Assembly: GCA_945957495.1 (NCBI GenBank)
Contig: CAMFLG010000176.1
Coordinates: 1 to 6,792 of the forward strand
Direction: 5' to 3'
From: an uncultured Pseudorhodobacter sp.
GTDB lineage: Bacteria > Pseudomonadota > Alphaproteobacteria > Rhodobacterales > Rhodobacteraceae
Length of the DNA stretch: 6,792 nt
Shown one piece after another: positions 6,029 to 6,792 of this stretch. The position numbers and the translations under genes were made by a program. Positions within the stretch are counted from its first letter, which is position 1; every line of letters begins with the position of its first letter. The notes beneath the pieces are model-generated. The model searched no databases. It was not told where the DNA came from and saw only the letters and a program-made list of their open reading frames with translations.

Positions 6029-6792
6029 ATGGCCCTGATCACCCTGCGTCAACTGCTCGACCATGCCGCCGACCAAGGCTATGGCGTGCCCGCCTTCAAC
6101 ATCAACAATATGGAACAAGGCCTTGCCATCCTGCAGGCCGCCCGCGCCGTCGATGCGCCTGTCATCCTGCAAGCCAGCCGGGGGGCGCGCAAATATGCGG
6201 GCGACATCATGCTGCGCCATATGGTGCAGGCCTTGGCGGAAATGTATCCCGAAATCCCGATCTGCATGCATCAGGATCACGGCAACAACGAGGCCACCTG
6301 CCTGTCGGCCATCCGCCACGGCTTCACCTCAGTGATGATGGACGGAAGCCTTCTGGCAGATATGAAAACCCCCGCCTCTTATGATTACAACGTCGCCATC
6401 ACCGCCGCCGTGACAGAGGCCGCCCATGCTGTCGGTGCGTCCGTGGAAGGAGAGCTGGGCGTGCTGGGCAGTCTGGAAACCGGCGAGGCGGCTGCAGAGG
6501 ATGGATCGGGCGCCGAGGGCAAGCTGGACCACAGCCAGTTGCTGACCGACCCCGATCAGGCTGTGGATTTCGTGCTGCGCACCAAATGCGATGCGCTGGC
6601 GATTGCCTGTGGCACCAGCCACGGCGCCTATAAATTCACCCGCAAACCCGATGGCGAAATTCTGGCCATGTCGGTGATCGAGGCGATCCACGCCAAACTG
6701 CCCAACACCCATCTGGTCATGCACGGATCGTCCTCGGTCCCGCAATATCTGCAAGACCTGATCAACCAAAGCGGTGGGGAAATGCCGCAGAC
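6029..6792 (+). CDS. cbbA: Class II fructose-bisphosphate aldolase (CbbA), 3' end outside the window
   Basis: This zinc aldolase joins dihydroxyacetone phosphate with glyceraldehyde-3-phosphate or erythrose-4-phosphate, making the bisphosphates that CbbF cleaves. The frame opens at ATG 6029, preceded by GGAGAA (6019-6024), and stays open to the last base, giving 254 codons. The family is about 345-360 residues, so roughly 95-105 residues are missing beyond the edge; this is a window cut, not a broken gene. MALITLRQLLDHAADQGYGV is a typical start. HQDHG (81-85) supplies the catalytic Asp83 and zinc ligand His84. VEGELG holds a conserved Glu near 140-142. His198 in GTSHGAYKF and His232 in VMHGSSSV are the remaining zinc ligands. 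ETGEAAAEDGSGAEG (150-164) lies in the mobile loop region usual for the CbbA subgroup. It is the fifth gene of the operon, 23 bases after cbbG. Confidence 0.95.
   Translation, partial: MALITLRQLLDHAADQGYGVPAFNINNMEQGLAILQAARAVDAPVILQASRGARKYAGDIMLRHMVQALAEMYPEIPICMHQDHGNNEATCLSAIRHGFTSVMMDGSLLADMKTPASYDYNVAITAAVTEAAHAVGASVEGELGVLGSLETGEAAAEDGSGAEGKLDHSQLLTDPDQAVDFVLRTKCDALAIACGTSHGAYKFTRKPDGEILAMSVIEAIHAKLPNTHLVMHGSSSVPQYLQDLINQSGGEMPQ

Noticed and set aside
6029..6792. cbbA as a truncated pseudogene
   Set aside because: The frame is open to the last base and all expected catalytic residues are present. The missing end is due only to the window limit.
1..6792. Mobile elements, CRISPR arrays, tRNA or rRNA genes, phage or defence genes
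   Set aside because: I looked on both strands and saw no transposase, no regularly spaced repeats, no RNA gene signatures and no defence domains; nearly all of the window is accounted for by cbb genes.

Overview
This window reads as the regulator plus the first five genes of a Calvin-Benson-Bassham (cbb) CO2-fixation operon from an alphaproteobacterium, most likely a member of the Rhodobacteraceae. The coding regions are GC-rich with strong G/C preference at third positions. From memory of the families, the proteins closely resemble Rhodobacter/Cereibacter CbbR, CbbF, CbbP, CbbT, CbbG and CbbA. The phosphoribulokinase even keeps the R. sphaeroides residue numbering at every catalytic and allosteric position I checked. 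No database search was possible.

Layout. Positions 1-81 are non-coding and lie downstream of cbbR; they hold two weak inverted repeats. cbbR (LysR-type regulator) runs leftward over 82-1005. A short AT-rich divergent control region follows at about 1006-1103. Rightward and tightly packed come cbbF (fructose/sedoheptulose bisphosphatase, about 1104-2108), cbbP (phosphoribulokinase, 2118-2990), cbbT (transketolase, 3003-4985), cbbG (glyceraldehyde-3-phosphate dehydrogenase, 5001-6005) and cbbA (class II fructose-bisphosphate aldolase, 6029 to beyond the window end). Gaps between these genes are 9, 12, 15 and 23 bases with no visible terminator, so a single polycistronic transcript is expected.

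How the genes work together. CbbG reduces 1,3-bisphosphoglycerate to triose phosphate. CbbA condenses triose phosphates into fructose-1,6- and sedoheptulose-1,7-bisphosphate. CbbF removes the C1 phosphate. CbbT rearranges the sugars to pentose phosphates. CbbP makes ribulose-1,5-bisphosphate for RubisCO. RubisCO itself is outside the window; the order F-P-T-G-A is that of form II operons in Rhodobacter, so cbbM is the predicted next gene. CbbR, read divergently, is the likely activator.

No new biological system is visible. The parts worth a second look are in the control region: a ladder of TNA half-sites at about 10-bp phase, divergent promoter candidates that share one TATA element, a non-ATG start for cbbF, and a six-codon leader ORF whose stop overlaps an alternative cbbF start codon.
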